This document shows positions 23,881 through 35,527 of a stretch of DNA of 64,000 nucleotides, piece by piece (the first letter of the stretch is position 1; every line of letters begins with the position of its first letter). Location: contig CAKKTI010000020.1 in assembly GCA_920105805.1 (NCBI GenBank), positions 4,056 to 68,055 of the forward strand, in the 5' to 3' direction. The notes under the pieces were generated by a model. That model did not search any database and had not been told where the DNA came from. It was given only the letters and a program-made list of their open reading frames with translations. This DNA is from Condylostoma magnum. Lineage: Eukaryota; Ciliophora; Heterotrichea; Heterotrichida; Condylostomatidae. Position numbers and translations under genes: made by a program.

Positions 23881-24639
23881 ATGGAAAGTATTTTCATTAT
23901 TTTGATATTTGTTCATTAATTATTATGTAAGCTAGTAAATGAAAACTTATAGTCATAATATCTTTGTTTCCACGTAATCCTTAAAACTCAATCTTCTACT
24001 CCTAGTTAATATTCTTTATTATTGAATCAAGAAATACATTAAGAAGCTTTTAGATTGTTGCTAACAAAATATTATATCATATGATAAGGATAGTGGGAAT
24101 CTAATATAATAGTCAAGTAAGCAATACATTAGGCCTTTGATCAAAATACTAATGCAGATGATACGACTGAAGATAATAAGAGCATTTTAGAGAAATGATT
24201 TTAAATTGCTGAAATAGGATAAAGGCTGTATTCAGACTTTGTAATAAGATGTCCAGAAGTTGATATAGAATCATTAGAAATTAAAAGATTTTTTAAAAAG
24301 GGCATTGACCATATTAACTCACCAATGAACAAATCTCATCTTGTCGAGGTTCGAACTAACAAGTTAATATAAGCCAATGTCCAATATATAGCATAATTAA
24401 ATTCTTAATTAGTATATCTATATTAGTATTTAAACCTTTAAAACAATTTATCGTGTCCAAAAGGGATAGTTATATAAAATATTACTTTAAATTCAGCAAA
24501 AAGACTATTGATATAATTATATATGAGTTTCAATAGTTTTATATGTAAAGTAGGAAATTAAACAAAACTAAAGGCATTTCACTCTATTATGTTTAAAAAC
24601 CGACTATTCATTATATAAGATATCAAATAACATAGTTAA
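23881..24639 (+). CDS. Unknown protein, weakly supported
   Basis: From about 24000 to 24620 one plus-strand frame has convincing protein character, for example QEIHQEAFRLLLTKYYIIWQ, SILEKWFQIAEIGQRLYSDF and FVIRCPEVDIESLEIKRFF. No domain is recognised. The first ATG in that frame is at 23881, but the first 40 codons are hydrophobic and could be non-coding, or an upstream exon in another frame could be missed. The end is placed at one of TAA 24616, 24628 or 24637. An 83-nt imperfect inverted repeat (24300-24382) lies inside the frame. Confidence 0.4.
24300..24382 (-). repeat. Imperfect inverted repeat with Pol III-like signals
   Basis: The two 20-nt ends pair, better as minus-strand RNA because two mismatches become G-U pairs. 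Inside, CTTGT pairs with ACAAG around a loop containing GTTCGAACC, a good B-box match. Immediately after the minus-strand 3' end comes TTTTT. It could be a small Pol III RNA, but it lies within a plausible protein-coding frame and does not fold as a tRNA. Confidence 0.25.
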
Positions 24640-24738
24640 CTATTAATTAATACTTTTTATAAATAGTGATATAGCATTTAATAACTGATATTTTTACTTA
24701 AAATTCGATATAAAAATTAGCAATAACTTACTAAAAGC

Positions 24739-24813
24739 TGCTTTAAACTAGAAAATTCTCTAAAATCTTTTACATATAATTCTATCGATCAATATTACAA
24801 CTAGTTTAAAGCA
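24739..24813. repeat. Perfect 13-bp inverted repeats, 49-nt spacer
   Basis: TGCTTTAAACTAG at 24739-24751 is matched exactly by its reverse complement at 24801-24813. It lies in the roughly 300-nt AT-rich gap between two convergent genes. No coding sequence is seen inside and no clear target duplication flanks it. It could be a long-stem transcript terminator, or a relic of a very short terminal-inverted-repeat element. Confidence 0.4.
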
Positions 24814-24936
24814 TATATTAATTTTATATCATTCACTTAAATATGAGTAATACACTCAATTTTAAAAAGACAAACTATGCAATAATGTGAAAATAACCTA
24901 TAACAATACTAAAATATCAAAAATCACATCAGTTTA

Positions 24937-25248
24937 CTAATTATTAATCTCAAAAGCGTCAAATATAATATCCTTCCCAGCTTCAGCTAATTACAAAGTC
25001 TGTTCATAAACCTATAAATCCAACGTTGCTTCAGTATCCATAAATTTATTAACAACCTATGCATTAAACTCATTTCCCTCCATTTACCCTAATAGCTCAT
25101 AAAATTTCCCTAATTCCAATTAATTACTATTAACCTTTACACTCCCAGTCCCATCCTCTAAATACCCAGGCTATTTAACGAATCCAGCAATAGCACACGG
25201 ATCTTTCCCTAAATCCTTCATAAGAACAATCGGAAATCTTAAAGACAT
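24937..25248 (-). CDS. RPA3: Replication protein A 14-kDa-like OB-fold subunit
   Basis: A 103-residue single OB-fold protein. It aligns by pattern with RPA3/Rpa14: a GKDPCAIAGFVKQ strand, a short LEDGTGSVKVNS turn, ELGKFYELLGQMEG, then a C-terminal helix LDLQVYEQTLQLAE ending in a hydrophobic IIFDAF. RPA3 forms the trimer core of the single-strand DNA-binding complex in replication and repair. Overall similarity is low, as usual for this subunit, so the name is a fold-and-length call. The stop is TAG-TAA at 24934-24939. The start is 25 nt downstream of the TFB2 stop on the same strand. Confidence 0.65.
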
Positions 25249-25273
25249 ATTTTATTATCCCGCCATTTACAAA

Positions 25274-26512
25274 CTAACCTCTAAGCTGTGATAAGTAATT
25301 CAATACAGGCTGTGCTCTTTCTTGCAGAATTATGATAACTTTAGCTTCTGATGAATCCCAAAGATGAGCTCCAGTTCTACGTGCATATTGCAAGGTTTGT
25401 TAGTATATTGACTAATCGACAAAATCTTCAAGCATTAAAGCAGCCCGAGTATTGAGTCTTTTCCTTTCTGATTCCCATAACTTTATCTAGTTTATTATAT
25501 TGTAGGGCACCTGCTTAATTGAATGCTTAGTTAAAAACTGTATGATTTAATAGGCATTTAAACCTAATCTTAAAGCGTTGTAGATGCTTTCTCTTGTTAT
25601 AAAGCCGATTATAAGGTTAGGTAGGCGGTATTCTAGCTTTAAGAAGTAATTCAATAGCTTTATGTGTATATCATAGTCAGTAAAAGCATTCACACGATAA
25701 TTTGTCTCTACCTATAAAAATTGGTCGGATTAGTTCTAAGTGATTCTAACATCTGTTAAAAGTCCAATCATAACAGGAGAAACGTAGAATCTTTTAGACT
25801 TTTTCCTAAAATATACTAGCCCAATACTCTGTAGATCTTTTATTATCTCTGAGTTTTCATTAGTACGACAGTAATCTTGGCCTAGTTACGCTATACTTAG
25901 ATTATAAAACAACTCTATGCATCTAATTTTGTTCTGCTGAGTTACCATGTAAACGTATAATAGTTGTATTAGTTAGCTTTCCCTGGAGCTTAATAGAAAT
26001 TAGAAGCATTGCGGTGTATGGAACAGCTCGGTACCATTGCTACTCAGTAGTCCTGCTTTTATTACTAATTATAGTATGCTTTTAGATGGAGCTGCGGCCT
26101 TTAAAGTTATCAAAAATAACAGATTTTATTACCATTGTCTCTCAGTTTCATGCTAAATCAGCTCTATTTAAGGCTTTCTTCTGTCAGGCTTTTTCTTTAC
26201 TTTTAAGGTACAGATTGTCTCATAGGATAAAATTGCTTTCATCTACTCACATAATAAAGGCTGTACTTAAATCACTCCGTTTTATCTTGATATAGCTCTA
26301 ATCTCTTATAGCTCTTATAAGTTCTTTTAAGTACTAGATTATCCTAGCATCTCTATGTACTATTCCTCGATAGATTCGATAAATAAGAGAGTCATTAGAA
26401 GGTTTTAAGAGGATATGGATAAATGACGGAACATTCCTAATACTACTGCGTTGCTGCGGTATGATTGCTCTAGCTCAGGGAAATCTATAATACATTTAAT
26501 CAAATTAGTCAT
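25274..26512 (-). CDS. TFB2: TFIIH core subunit p52
   Basis: 412 residues matching TFB2/GTF2H4/p52, the TFIIH core subunit that anchors and stimulates the XPB helicase in transcription initiation and nucleotide excision repair. Family marks are YRLPNLIIGFITRESIYNAL, AYQIIQFLTKHS, PYNIINQIKLWESERKR and a C-terminal LEDFVDQSIYQQTLQYARR region leading into the XPB/p8-binding domain. Length is slightly below the usual 450-510. The start MTNLIKCIIDFPELEQ is the only ATG near the beginning of similarity. The stop is TAG at 25274-25276. Confidence 0.93.
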
Positions 26513-26561
26513 TTATTATATATAAAGGGACAATAATTTCATATTTAAAGTACACCTATTA

Positions 26562-27617
26562 CTAAATATCTAAATTCGCTAAAGCACTATTTGATTTACT
26601 TGAAAAAATAGCAACAGTTGAATACATCTCATGATTATTTGCAATAACTATATCATCAGTCTAAAAGTCAAATCCGATTAGTTACCCGGAGAACACCAGC
26701 TCATCTACTATTTCTAGCTTAGTTGTATCTATTAACTTTATGCTATACTTTTTCTATCCTGTATAAAGAATCTGTCCATCTTTACTATAGTCCACCTTGT
26801 ATACAGGGCTTTATAACTCAAAAACTTTTATATGCGGTATTGAATTATTACAAGATTTACGCAAATCCCATATGTAGCATTGATTATCTTCACCTGAAGA
26901 GGCTAGTTCATATGGTTTTAAAGGGTTCCAGGAAACTGAGAAAGTGAAGCTCTTATGGCCTGACAATACGTGTTGAATATTGTTAGTTCTAGTGTCAAAA
27001 ATAGGAATATGCAAGGCATCCAATGCAGCAGCTATTAACGTTTCTTATTTATTGATTTTAACCATATTTACATTCTCATCAATTGATAGCTCAAAAATAG
27101 GCTAATTCGGTATATCTGGATTAGTTATAGCAATAATTCCTCCATTATTAGCTTAAAGACAGGACATTTGGTCTTTTCATTGTAATAATTCTACATAATT
27201 GGTTTAGCATCATTATTTCGGACTAGTTCTGCATATTTAATTTCCTTCATGGTCTGTTACTGAAATTGACCCTGAGGTTTGGCCGAATACTATTAATTAA
27301 CTGTTAGCATGAAATGAAATATCGTATGAAACATGATTTAAATCTTAAGTATTTCTTACTTTATACTTTCTGCCTGTTAGTAAATTTCTAAATTTGATAT
27401 TTTTGCTACTTTGAGAATAAACAATGTTATTCTAATCTAAATAGTATATTTTATAGCGTAATTAGTGATGCCAATGACTCAATACTTAATTTTAAAAATA
27501 TTGATTAAGCATGAAATTGGAGTTATCAGGCTATTCTAGTCACTTGGGAAAGTAAGGATGTTTTTCATATCTGCTGAATAAACCTCGTTAGTGGAGTCAA
27601 AATATCCGTCCATCCAT
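26562..27617 (-). CDS. WD-repeat protein, paralogue A
   Basis: 351 residues forming a WD40 propeller, with the clearest blade at GHKSFTFSVSWNPLKPYE to YIWDLRK. The pattern (short degenerate blades, then NVNMVKINKQETLIAAALD and HIPIFDTRTNN) resembles the C2A9.03-type WD proteins of plants and fungi, whose role is not established. A second copy with about half of its residues identical is encoded at 54593-55660. The end is three in-frame stops, TAG-TAA-TAG at 26556-26564. The start MDGRIFWLHQRG gives the longest frame and is 49 nt upstream-side of the TFB2 start on the same strand. Confidence 0.85.
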
Positions 27618-28320
27618 TTTATTTATATTAGTTTATTTTGAAGTGTAGAATAGTGTTATACTTAATTTGCACGCAATCGACTATAGTACTTATAATACAT
27701 TAATATACTTTGAATTGATTATAAGCTGTAATAAGTTGTATTTAGACTCTAATAAATATCAGTTTAGTAGTTAATATAATTTAGTAATGGGTTCAAAATG
27801 ATTATACCACTTTTTAAAGTATGGTAGTATTAGAATATTGGTTAATTCCATTTAAAAGTTCAATTAAATATTTACCTAAAGTTATCTGGTCATCATAGCT
27901 AGTTAAATCATTAATATGCTAACTAATTAAATATAATAAATTTATAGAATAATTATGTTCCTATTGAAATATATTATGAATATACATTTTTATCTAGCAT
28001 CTTTAAGCTTTAATAACTTAGCATCCTCTAGCTAGTATTTTTGCAATCTACTTTTTAAAGTAACTAGAGTAAATTTATAGCTTTTCAATCTAAAACTATA
28101 TATAAAATAAACCTAAAAACTGAGAATACATATCTAGCATTCCAAACAAATAATATTTTGTTAACATATGAATTGTGAAACATATCACAAATTATACTAA
28201 ATTTGCTTTAGTGAATTATTATTATTAACTATACAATTCATTTAGATCAAACCTCTGCTAGGTTTGATAATCAGCTTTAAATTTCAAATTAACTTCTTGA
28301 AATAAATCGATAAAATTAAA
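27618..28320. other. Long AT-rich intergenic region
   Basis: These 703 bases lie between divergent genes. No frame has convincing amino-acid composition. The one structured feature is a perfect 9-bp hairpin at 28246-28268 (ATCAAACCT, loop CTGCT, AGGTTTGAT), about 50 nt before the start codon of the repeat protein, possibly in its promoter or 5' UTR. Confidence 0.5.
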
Positions 28321-31300
28321 ATGCTTGAGCAAAATACTAGTCCTCTCTAGTTATACAGATCAAGTGCTTTAAAGGATGCTTTATAGAAGTAATTTGATGA
28401 GTCCTAGCCTGTCTTATATATAAAAACGCTGTAAATGCAATTAAATGAATGAAAATCAGGTGAATCAGATTAGAATTATATAAGAAGCTCTTCAGCTCAA
28501 AATTCAATGATTAATTCTCCCCCTAATATTCCTACAATACCTTAGGTTCCTACCATACCCTAATAGGATTTATAAAGTAGTAATATTCCTACAATACCTT
28601 AGGTTCCTACCATACCCTAATAGAGTTTATAAAGCGGCAATATTCCTACAATACCTTAGGTTCCTACCATACCCTAATAGAGTTTATAAAGCGGCAATAT
28701 TCCTACTATACCTTAGGCTCCTACTATACCTTAGGTTCCTACCATACCCTAATAGAATTTATAAAGTAGCAATATTCCTACAATACCTTAGGTTCCTACT
28801 ATACCTTAGGTTCCTACTATACCTTAGGTTCCTACCATACCCTAATAGAATTTATAAAGTAGCAATATTCCTACAATACCTTAGGTTCCTACTATACCCT
28901 AATAGAGTTTATAAAGTAGCAATATTCCTACAATACCTTAGGTTCCTACCATACCCTAATAGAATTTATAAAGTAGTAATATTCCTACAATACCTTAGGT
29001 TCCTACCATACCCTAATAGAATTTATAAAGTAGTAATATTCCTACTATACCTTAGGTTCCTACTATACCCTAATAGAATTTATAAAGTAGTAATATTCCT
29101 ACTATACCTTAGGTTCCTACTATACCCTAATAAGGAGAACAAAGCAATAGCATTCCTACTATACCTTAGGCTACTACCATACCCTAATAAGGAGAACAAA
29201 GCAATAGTATTCCTACTATACCTTAGGCTCCTACCATACCCTAATAGAATTTATAAAGCGGTAATATTCCTACTATACCTTAGGTTCCTACCATACCCTA
29301 ATAAGGAGAACAAAGCAATAGCATTCCTACTATACCCTTATAAAGAGAACAAAGCCCTACCATTCCTCAGTAAGCTTAGTAAAACATTCAAATTCCTATA
29401 ATACCTTAACATGGAGAATAAAGCAATAGCATTCCTACTATACCCTTATAAGGAGAACAAAGCAATAACATTCCTCAGTAAGAAGAATATAAAATCTCAC
29501 CTCCTTAGATTCCTACTATACCTTAATAAGATTAATAAAGCAATAATTTTCCTCAACAAGCTTAGCAAAACATTCAAATTCCTATTATTTCTTAATTAAG
29601 TTAAGAAAACATACCTTATATTGAAAAATAATATCGAGATTAAAATATCATAGATCCTATTGATCACTCTACTAATATCCATAAATATAGCTCTTATAAT
29701 CAATAGAATCAAGATAACTAGAACCAATAAACTGAAGATCAAATAATGATTGAAGATATTTAACTATTATAAAATCAGGTAGATGCAAGATACTGATATC
29801 TATTCGACTAATACTCTGCTTTTGGTTGTGAAGTAAATCAATAAGATAACACCTTTGCTCTAGATTGAAATTGGACTACATTATCCATAACTTTAATCTA
29901 ACAATCAATTAGAACAAATATCTTTTAATGTTTAGAAAAGATAATAGGAAAAGAGGAAACAAATAAATTAATTCAAGGATTAAACGAAATAGACTAAAAT
30001 AACAAAATAGCATATCAATCCTTTTTAGTATAAATATCTACAAGCTACTATTTGAATTTAATTGATCATTCATTCTTAGAATTCCTATTATAAGATGAAG
30101 AAAATGATTTAGGATTTGAATCAAACATCAATAAAGTGAGTAGGCATTTCGGATTTTCAGTACTTTGGTATATGATTGAAGAGGGCAAAGTGGCTTAAAT
30201 TTAAAGTATTAATATTGGTCCAATTGTCTTTGGCTATACTATGAAAGAGTTTGCTTCGGGGTAATTATATCCAGATATTATTTTGTAGTATGATGGATTA
30301 CTTAAATATAACTAAAGAAACTAAAACTTAGATACTAGAGACTTTCCATTTTATATCAAAGAACTGAATGATTAGAGATTAAAGGAATTGAACGTTAATA
30401 TAAGTACAATTGTAAAGTAGAACTCATAAGAAAATAGATTCAAAATCAATTTAGAAAATAAGCCAATGAGTCAAGATTCATCTGATGATTAATAAGAAAC
30501 TCCCAGAGGATTTAATTAGGAAGAATTTAATGATTAAAAGAATGTGGAGAGCAGTTCTTAATCCAATAATGCACTTATTACATTTAATATAGGTAAGGAT
30601 TAGGCTAATCAAAATGATTTTATTAGGGCTCAAGCAAATTAATATATAGATGAAAAGGCTCAACCTAACTAATCTTCATTTGCCTCTTCGTAATAAGCCT
30701 AGCAAGTAGCAAATAATTGTATTCCTAGTCCAAACTAAATCCCAGGGTTAGATTGAATATAAGGAAACAATTTAATTAATTAAAGTAATCCAGCTTAATA
30801 TCAAATTTAATCTAACCTATTAACAGGTAATACAAATGAGTAATATAAAGACAATTAAATGAACAATCCCCCTTTATTAACTCCTAACAGCATTGCTTTG
30901 AATAGTGAGGAAAGGTAGCAAGGCCAGAACATTGGTTAGATTCCATAAAACAATCAGCAAACTTAACTAACAGGACCACCCGTATTGAATTTGTAAGGCC
31001 AGAACCCCGGTTAGATTCCATAAAATGATCAGTAAAATTAATTAATGGAACCACCCGTATTGAATTTGTAAGGCCAGAACTTTACTTAGATTCCATAAAA
31101 CAATCAGTAAAATTAATTAATGGAACCACCCGTATTGAATTTGTAAGGCCAGAACTTTACTTAGATTCCATAAAACAATCAGTAAAATTAATAAATAGAA
31201 CCACCCGTATTGAATTTGCAAGGCCAGAACTTTACTTAGATTCCATAAAACAATCAGTAAAATTAATAAATAGAACCACCCNNNNNNNNNNNNNNNNNNN

Positions 31301-31708
31301 NNNNNNNNNNNNNNNNNNNNNNNNNNNNNNNNNNNNNNNNNNNNNNNNNNNNNNNNNNNNNNNNNNNNNNNNNNNNNNNNNGTATTGAATTTGTAAGGCC
31401 AGAACATTGGTTAGATTCCATAAAACAATCAGTAAAATTAACTAACAGGACCACCCGTATTGAATTTGTAAGGCCAGAACATTGGTTAGATTCCATAAAA
31501 CAATCAGTAAAATTAACTAACAGGACCACCCGTATTGAATTTGTAAGGCCAGAACTTTACTTAGATTCCATAAAACAATCAGTAAAATTAATTAATGGAA
31601 CCACCTTTATTGCAAGGAGCTAATTCCTGGAATTCAAAATAGTAATAAAATACAGGAAGTCCAATGACGGGTCCACCAAAACTTTCATTCGATTTGACAG
31701 GTAATTAG
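28321..31708 (+). CDS. Giant protein with two tandem-repeat domains
   Basis: More than 1100 residues. Order: a 65-residue unique N-terminus (MLEQNTSPLQLYRS); a Pro/Gln/Ile array of NIPTIPQVPTIPQQNLQSS units (about residues 68-425); a globular domain near residues 480-680 with aromatic-rich segments such as DARYWYLFDQYSAFGCEV and HFGFSVLWYMIEEGKV; a disordered Asn/Gln linker; a second array of 25-residue units (GQNFTQIPQNNQQNQ plus EPPVLNLQ); and a short tail. The central domain is not recognised. Gln is mostly TAA/TAG. A 100-base gap lies in the second array, so length and frame across it are unknown. The end is TAG-TAA at 31706-31711. Confidence 0.75.
28525..29600 (+). repeat. 57-nt tandem coding repeat (NIPTIPQ type)
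   Basis: The basic unit of 57 nt encodes NIPTIPQVPTIPQQNLQSS. Shorter (VPTIPQ) and variant (GEQSNSIPTIPQ) units become commoner toward the 3' side, where the array decays after about 29330. The gradient of divergence suggests homogenisation is strongest near the 5' half. Confidence 0.9.
30920..31608 (+). repeat. 75-nt tandem coding repeat
   Basis: Nine or more near-identical 75-nt units encode VLNLQGQNFTQIPQNNQQNQ followed by LMEPP. Two main variants alternate (NIGQIP/LTGPP and NFTQIP/LMEPP). The assembly gap at 31282-31381 lies in this array. Confidence 0.9.
31282..31381. other. Assembly gap (100 N)
   Basis: A placeholder gap within the 75-nt array. The number of missing repeat units is unknown. 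Confidence 0.95.
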
Positions 31709-31991
31709 TAATTTAGTTCTTTATAAACTAATCCCTTATATTAAAATTTTAACTATTTCAAATACAATAAGTTTATATATTATCAAGATACTAACTCCTT
31801 ATAACATCAGCATATTATCTCAAAACCCTTCAACTTAAATTCATACCTATAAAATCCGTTAAAATTTATATAGAATACTAACATTTTCTACAATCCGACC
31901 ACTACCAACATCCTATTACCCCAACACCAACTTTCTTATAACTGCCAACTTTTAATATACTCTCCACTTATATTTAAAATATTTCTTACAA

Positions 31992-32369
31992 ATGGCTGAT
32001 CAGATGTGTTTAAGTTGCCACCAGTTTTTTGGAAGCGTTGAGGGTTACTGCTCGTAGTGCTACAAGAATCGTTAAATAGTTGCAAGCACTGAGTCAACTT
32101 TGCCTCAATTGCTTAGCACTGTATAAACTCAGGATGAGGAAATAAAGGAAGAGGTTAAAACAGGGCCGGAGCCAGACCCTTCTAAATGCTTCGGATGCAA
32201 CAGGAGACTGGGCCCACTTAATTTTCGATGCAAATGCTTATAGTATTTTTGTTCCAGACACAGACTGCCAGAAGAACACGGGTGCAGTTATAATCACAAA
32301 GAAGCTGCTTAGAGGAAGCTGTCTGAAGAAAATCCTCAAGTAATTGCTGATAAGTTCACTAGGGTTTAG
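31992..32369 (+). CDS. A20/AN1 zinc-finger protein
   Basis: 125 residues with the two-domain plan of ZFAND5/6 and the plant stress-associated proteins. An N-terminal A20 finger (MCLSCHQFFGS with a later YCSQCY) is at residues 5-24, and a C-terminal AN1 finger (CFGCNRRLGPLNFRCKC, YFCSRHRLPEEHGC) at about residues 65-100 has all expected Cys and His. Family members bind ubiquitin and influence proteasome-linked stress responses. Length is a little shorter than the usual 160-200. The frame ends at TAG 32367-32369, close to the usual family C-terminus. Confidence 0.94.
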
Positions 32370-32463
32370 GTTTATTGATATGTTTTTTTAAATTATTGAG
32401 TAGATGAGATATACAAAATGGTTCAAATTGTACTGGCTTGATGTAAATTGGTATTTAGTAAGG

Positions 32464-34182
32464 TTAAAAATTATATCTAGCTACTAAAATCTCGTTAATA
32501 TTAGCTGCTAATCCCCTACAATCCTGCATCATTTGAGTATAATTAGTCTCTGATCCCTTACTCTCAATATAACTTCTCAATCCAAAAATCGTTTGTTCAT
32601 TTTAAGCAAGTTTTTACTCAGTTTCTTACATTTCCTTATAAATTTTATTTTCTTGGAGTTGTTTTTGCTTAGTGTCATATTTTATATTAACAGTGCGTAG
32701 CACTTAAGACAAATTTTCCTTTTTCTCTCTTAATTACTCACCTTTTATTTATATTTATTAAATTTCCTAAGCTGCTTACTATTTCATGGAATCAATATTA
32801 CTAAACTTCGTTCTTAGTTCTTCTCTCATTCTATTCATATCTTCGTTTAATTTAGAAAGTTATGCGGGAATTCTTTAATCTAGTGTTCTAACTTTCTCCA
32901 GATCTGCTTTTCTAGAATTTAACTCACTCTTAAGTCTTTCCATAGTAACAGCAGCATTAGTCATCTAATTATGACCAAATTAGTACTCTTATTCCCAATC
33001 ATTGTTAGTAGGATCTGCTAGGGGTATATTTGATGATTTTTCCATTAATCTGCTAGTCTTTTGCATTAAGTCTACAATATTTTCTTCAAGATTCTTAATC
33101 ATGTCTAACTCAGTTTGTCGTGTGGGCTCAAATGACTGTATAAAATCAGTCATTTCTTTATCTTTCTAGTACAAAACTTCATATTTCTGCATTTCTGAGC
33201 CATCATTATTTTTTAAATCATTGTCCATCTCATCTATTGATTTCTTATAACTAGAAATTATCCTCTCTAGCTCTTTTACCCTTTACTCAGTTTCTTTTAT
33301 CTGTTAATTATCTTATTTGACTCTAGCCATAAGTCTAGCCTTTGCCTCAGGCAAAGGTAAATCTAATTCATTAGTTTAAACTTGCAAATCTTCCTTTCTT
33401 CTCTATAAATTTTACTTTTATTCTCTTAAATGATGAGCTTTTTACTTCATTATGTCTGTTCTTAGCTTAGAGTCTGCTTGTGCTAGTCTCATATTAACGT
33501 TTTCTAGCATTTAATTCTTTTGATTAATTTCCTCTTCTAATTATCTATTATCCTCTTGCAGTTAAAAGTACTCTTATCTTAAATCAGGATCTAGTTCATT
33601 AAGTCTTTCCTCTGCTTTATGATTAATCATTGCAATTTCCTGCTCTATTTAGCCTATTTCATCATCTAAACCCTTTCTCTCTAAAAACACTTAGTCTAAA
33701 GCTTCTCTTTATCTAGAGTTTTAGTACCTTATGTGATCATACATAGTCATTACATCCTCAGGCCGTGTTTCTGCTCTTTTCTTATCTAAGGTTAAATTAT
33801 AATCAGCTAGTTCCCCTTCTAAGGTTCTCACTTCCTTTATCAGTGTATCATATTTTCTCTCTAGCGTTATAAAGATATTGTTATTATTCTGTATATCTTC
33901 CATTTCATTCGTTAATTTTGATATTTCGTTTCTAAGTTCACTTATCTTCTGCCTTATAACTCCCATATAGTAACTTTTGTCTTAAACTACTCTTCCCGGG
34001 CCTTTAGATGCTGTTTGCATACCGGTTAACCCGTATTGGGTAACTGGCCTGTTTACTACTTGTACATCTTGCATTTAAGGGGGAATTGCGGGGGCCTGAC
34101 CAACCCCTGTAGTACCGCGATAGCCTGTTTAGCCTCTATTTCCTGTGGGGACTCTATATGCTGTAGGGATGCGTTCTGCCAT
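32464..34182 (-). CDS. IFT74: Intraflagellar transport protein 74
   Basis: 572 residues, mostly coiled coil, matching IFT74/IFT72 of the IFT-B core, which pairs with IFT81 and carries tubulin into growing cilia. The diagnostic N-terminus is intact: a basic Gly/Pro/Thr region (MAERIPTAYRVPTGNRG) followed by VTQYGLTGMQTASKGPGR and QDKSYYMGVIRQKISELR, which parallels animal IFT74. LEGELADYNLTLDK and the C-terminal coil also follow the family. Human IFT74 is 600 residues. The end at TAA 32464 follows NINEILVARYNF; a second TAA follows at 32458. Confidence 0.95.
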
Positions 34183-34450
34183 TTTTAAATAAATTTGTAA
34201 TGGATTTTAAGGCATTTTACTAGTTTATGTGTAGTTTGTTATGCATGATAATAGTTTTAGTGATTTGTGGGGATTGGAAGATAAAATTTAATGTTTAATT
34301 ATGTAAAATAATCAATAATAGTAAATTGACAGTTTCAATGCTCTACAGATTGATACCAAGTGTAAGAATGAATATAATAAGGAAATATATAGTAGTATAT
34401 TACTTTTCTCATTATTTGTTTGTATTACTAAAATTTCTTCCATTTTCATA

Positions 34451-35527
34451 ATGTTTTAGTTTAAAAATCCACAGCCTAAAAGAGGACTACCCCCCAGCTT
34501 TATTAAAAGAGTAAATAAGTTGTTAAAAAAGCCAGTAGTTTCCCAGACTAGAAAACCTTAAAACACTAAAATTAGTATAACTCCTAGAGAAACATCATTA
34601 TATGAAAAATATTCAAAGGTATGAGGATATAAAAGAACCTCGAAATTTTAAATAGAACTTGCAGTTGCTAAGCTAACTGACCTATAACAAAGCAGGTAAT
34701 AATACTCCTTCAGAAAACTAAAAATATTGCATATAAACAACCCATCTAATCTTATACACAATTACAGATGCAATAAATGTGGTAATAAATCCCTAGAACG
34801 ATACTAAAACAACATAAAACATCTTTTATAATAACACTTAACTATAAATTCCTAAAAAGACAAAAGCTTAGTAATATTCTCAGATGATCAACACTTATCC
34901 CAGTTGGGCGATATAAGTAAAATAACTGATAATTCTTGCAATCACTCAATAGAATCTCCTCAGTTGAATCTAAATAAGATGGCTTGGGAAAAGAATGCTC
35001 TAGGGAACTTGACAAACTATAGAATTAATGTAAATGATATAAGCTTTGAAAATGAGCCTGCTATAGAGCTTCCAGTTGAATAAATTCAACAATAAATAAA
35101 AGTCCCTAAATTAAACTTTAATACAATTCTACAGCAGTAAGTAAATCAACCTAGTTTAAACGTTCAAACTGGTATTAAAAAGATCATATGTTAATTTTAG
35201 TTTAAAATTCAATAAGCATGATATCAAATTTTTGATTATAATAAAGTAAAAGAAGACTAATCTTTAACCTTTGATTTCAGCAAAGAATTAGAGTCCAGTA
35301 GACCTCATTCTCCTATATAAGGCCCAGATTGTACTGAATTTTACAATCTTAGCGTGATCGATTAAAAAGACACTTAAATTCTAGACGATTCCTTAGTTTT
35401 TGAGTATCAAGAAGCAACTTCTAAAACAGCTTTTAAAATAATGCATTCAAGACTAGATAAAATTATATGCAGAAGAGTGATGCATGCATTTTACAAACTA
35501 TCAGACTCGCTGTATTTAGATTTTTAA
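34451..35527 (+). CDS. Unknown protein with possible C2H2-type finger
   Basis: 358 residues. A basic N-terminus is followed near residue 112 by YRCNKCGNKSLERYQNNIKH then LLQQH, spaced like a single C2H2 zinc finger. The rest is Asn/Ser-rich with a conserved-looking C-terminal helical segment (HSRLDKIICRRVMHAFYKL). Function is unknown. The start ATG at 34451 opens the frame. The stop TAA at 35525-35527 overlaps the stop of the convergent gene inside TTAA. Confidence 0.65.

Noticed and set aside
24300-24382. tRNA gene
   Set aside because: The T-loop-like GTTCGAACC is in the wrong place, no D arm or anticodon arm can be drawn and the stem is too long.
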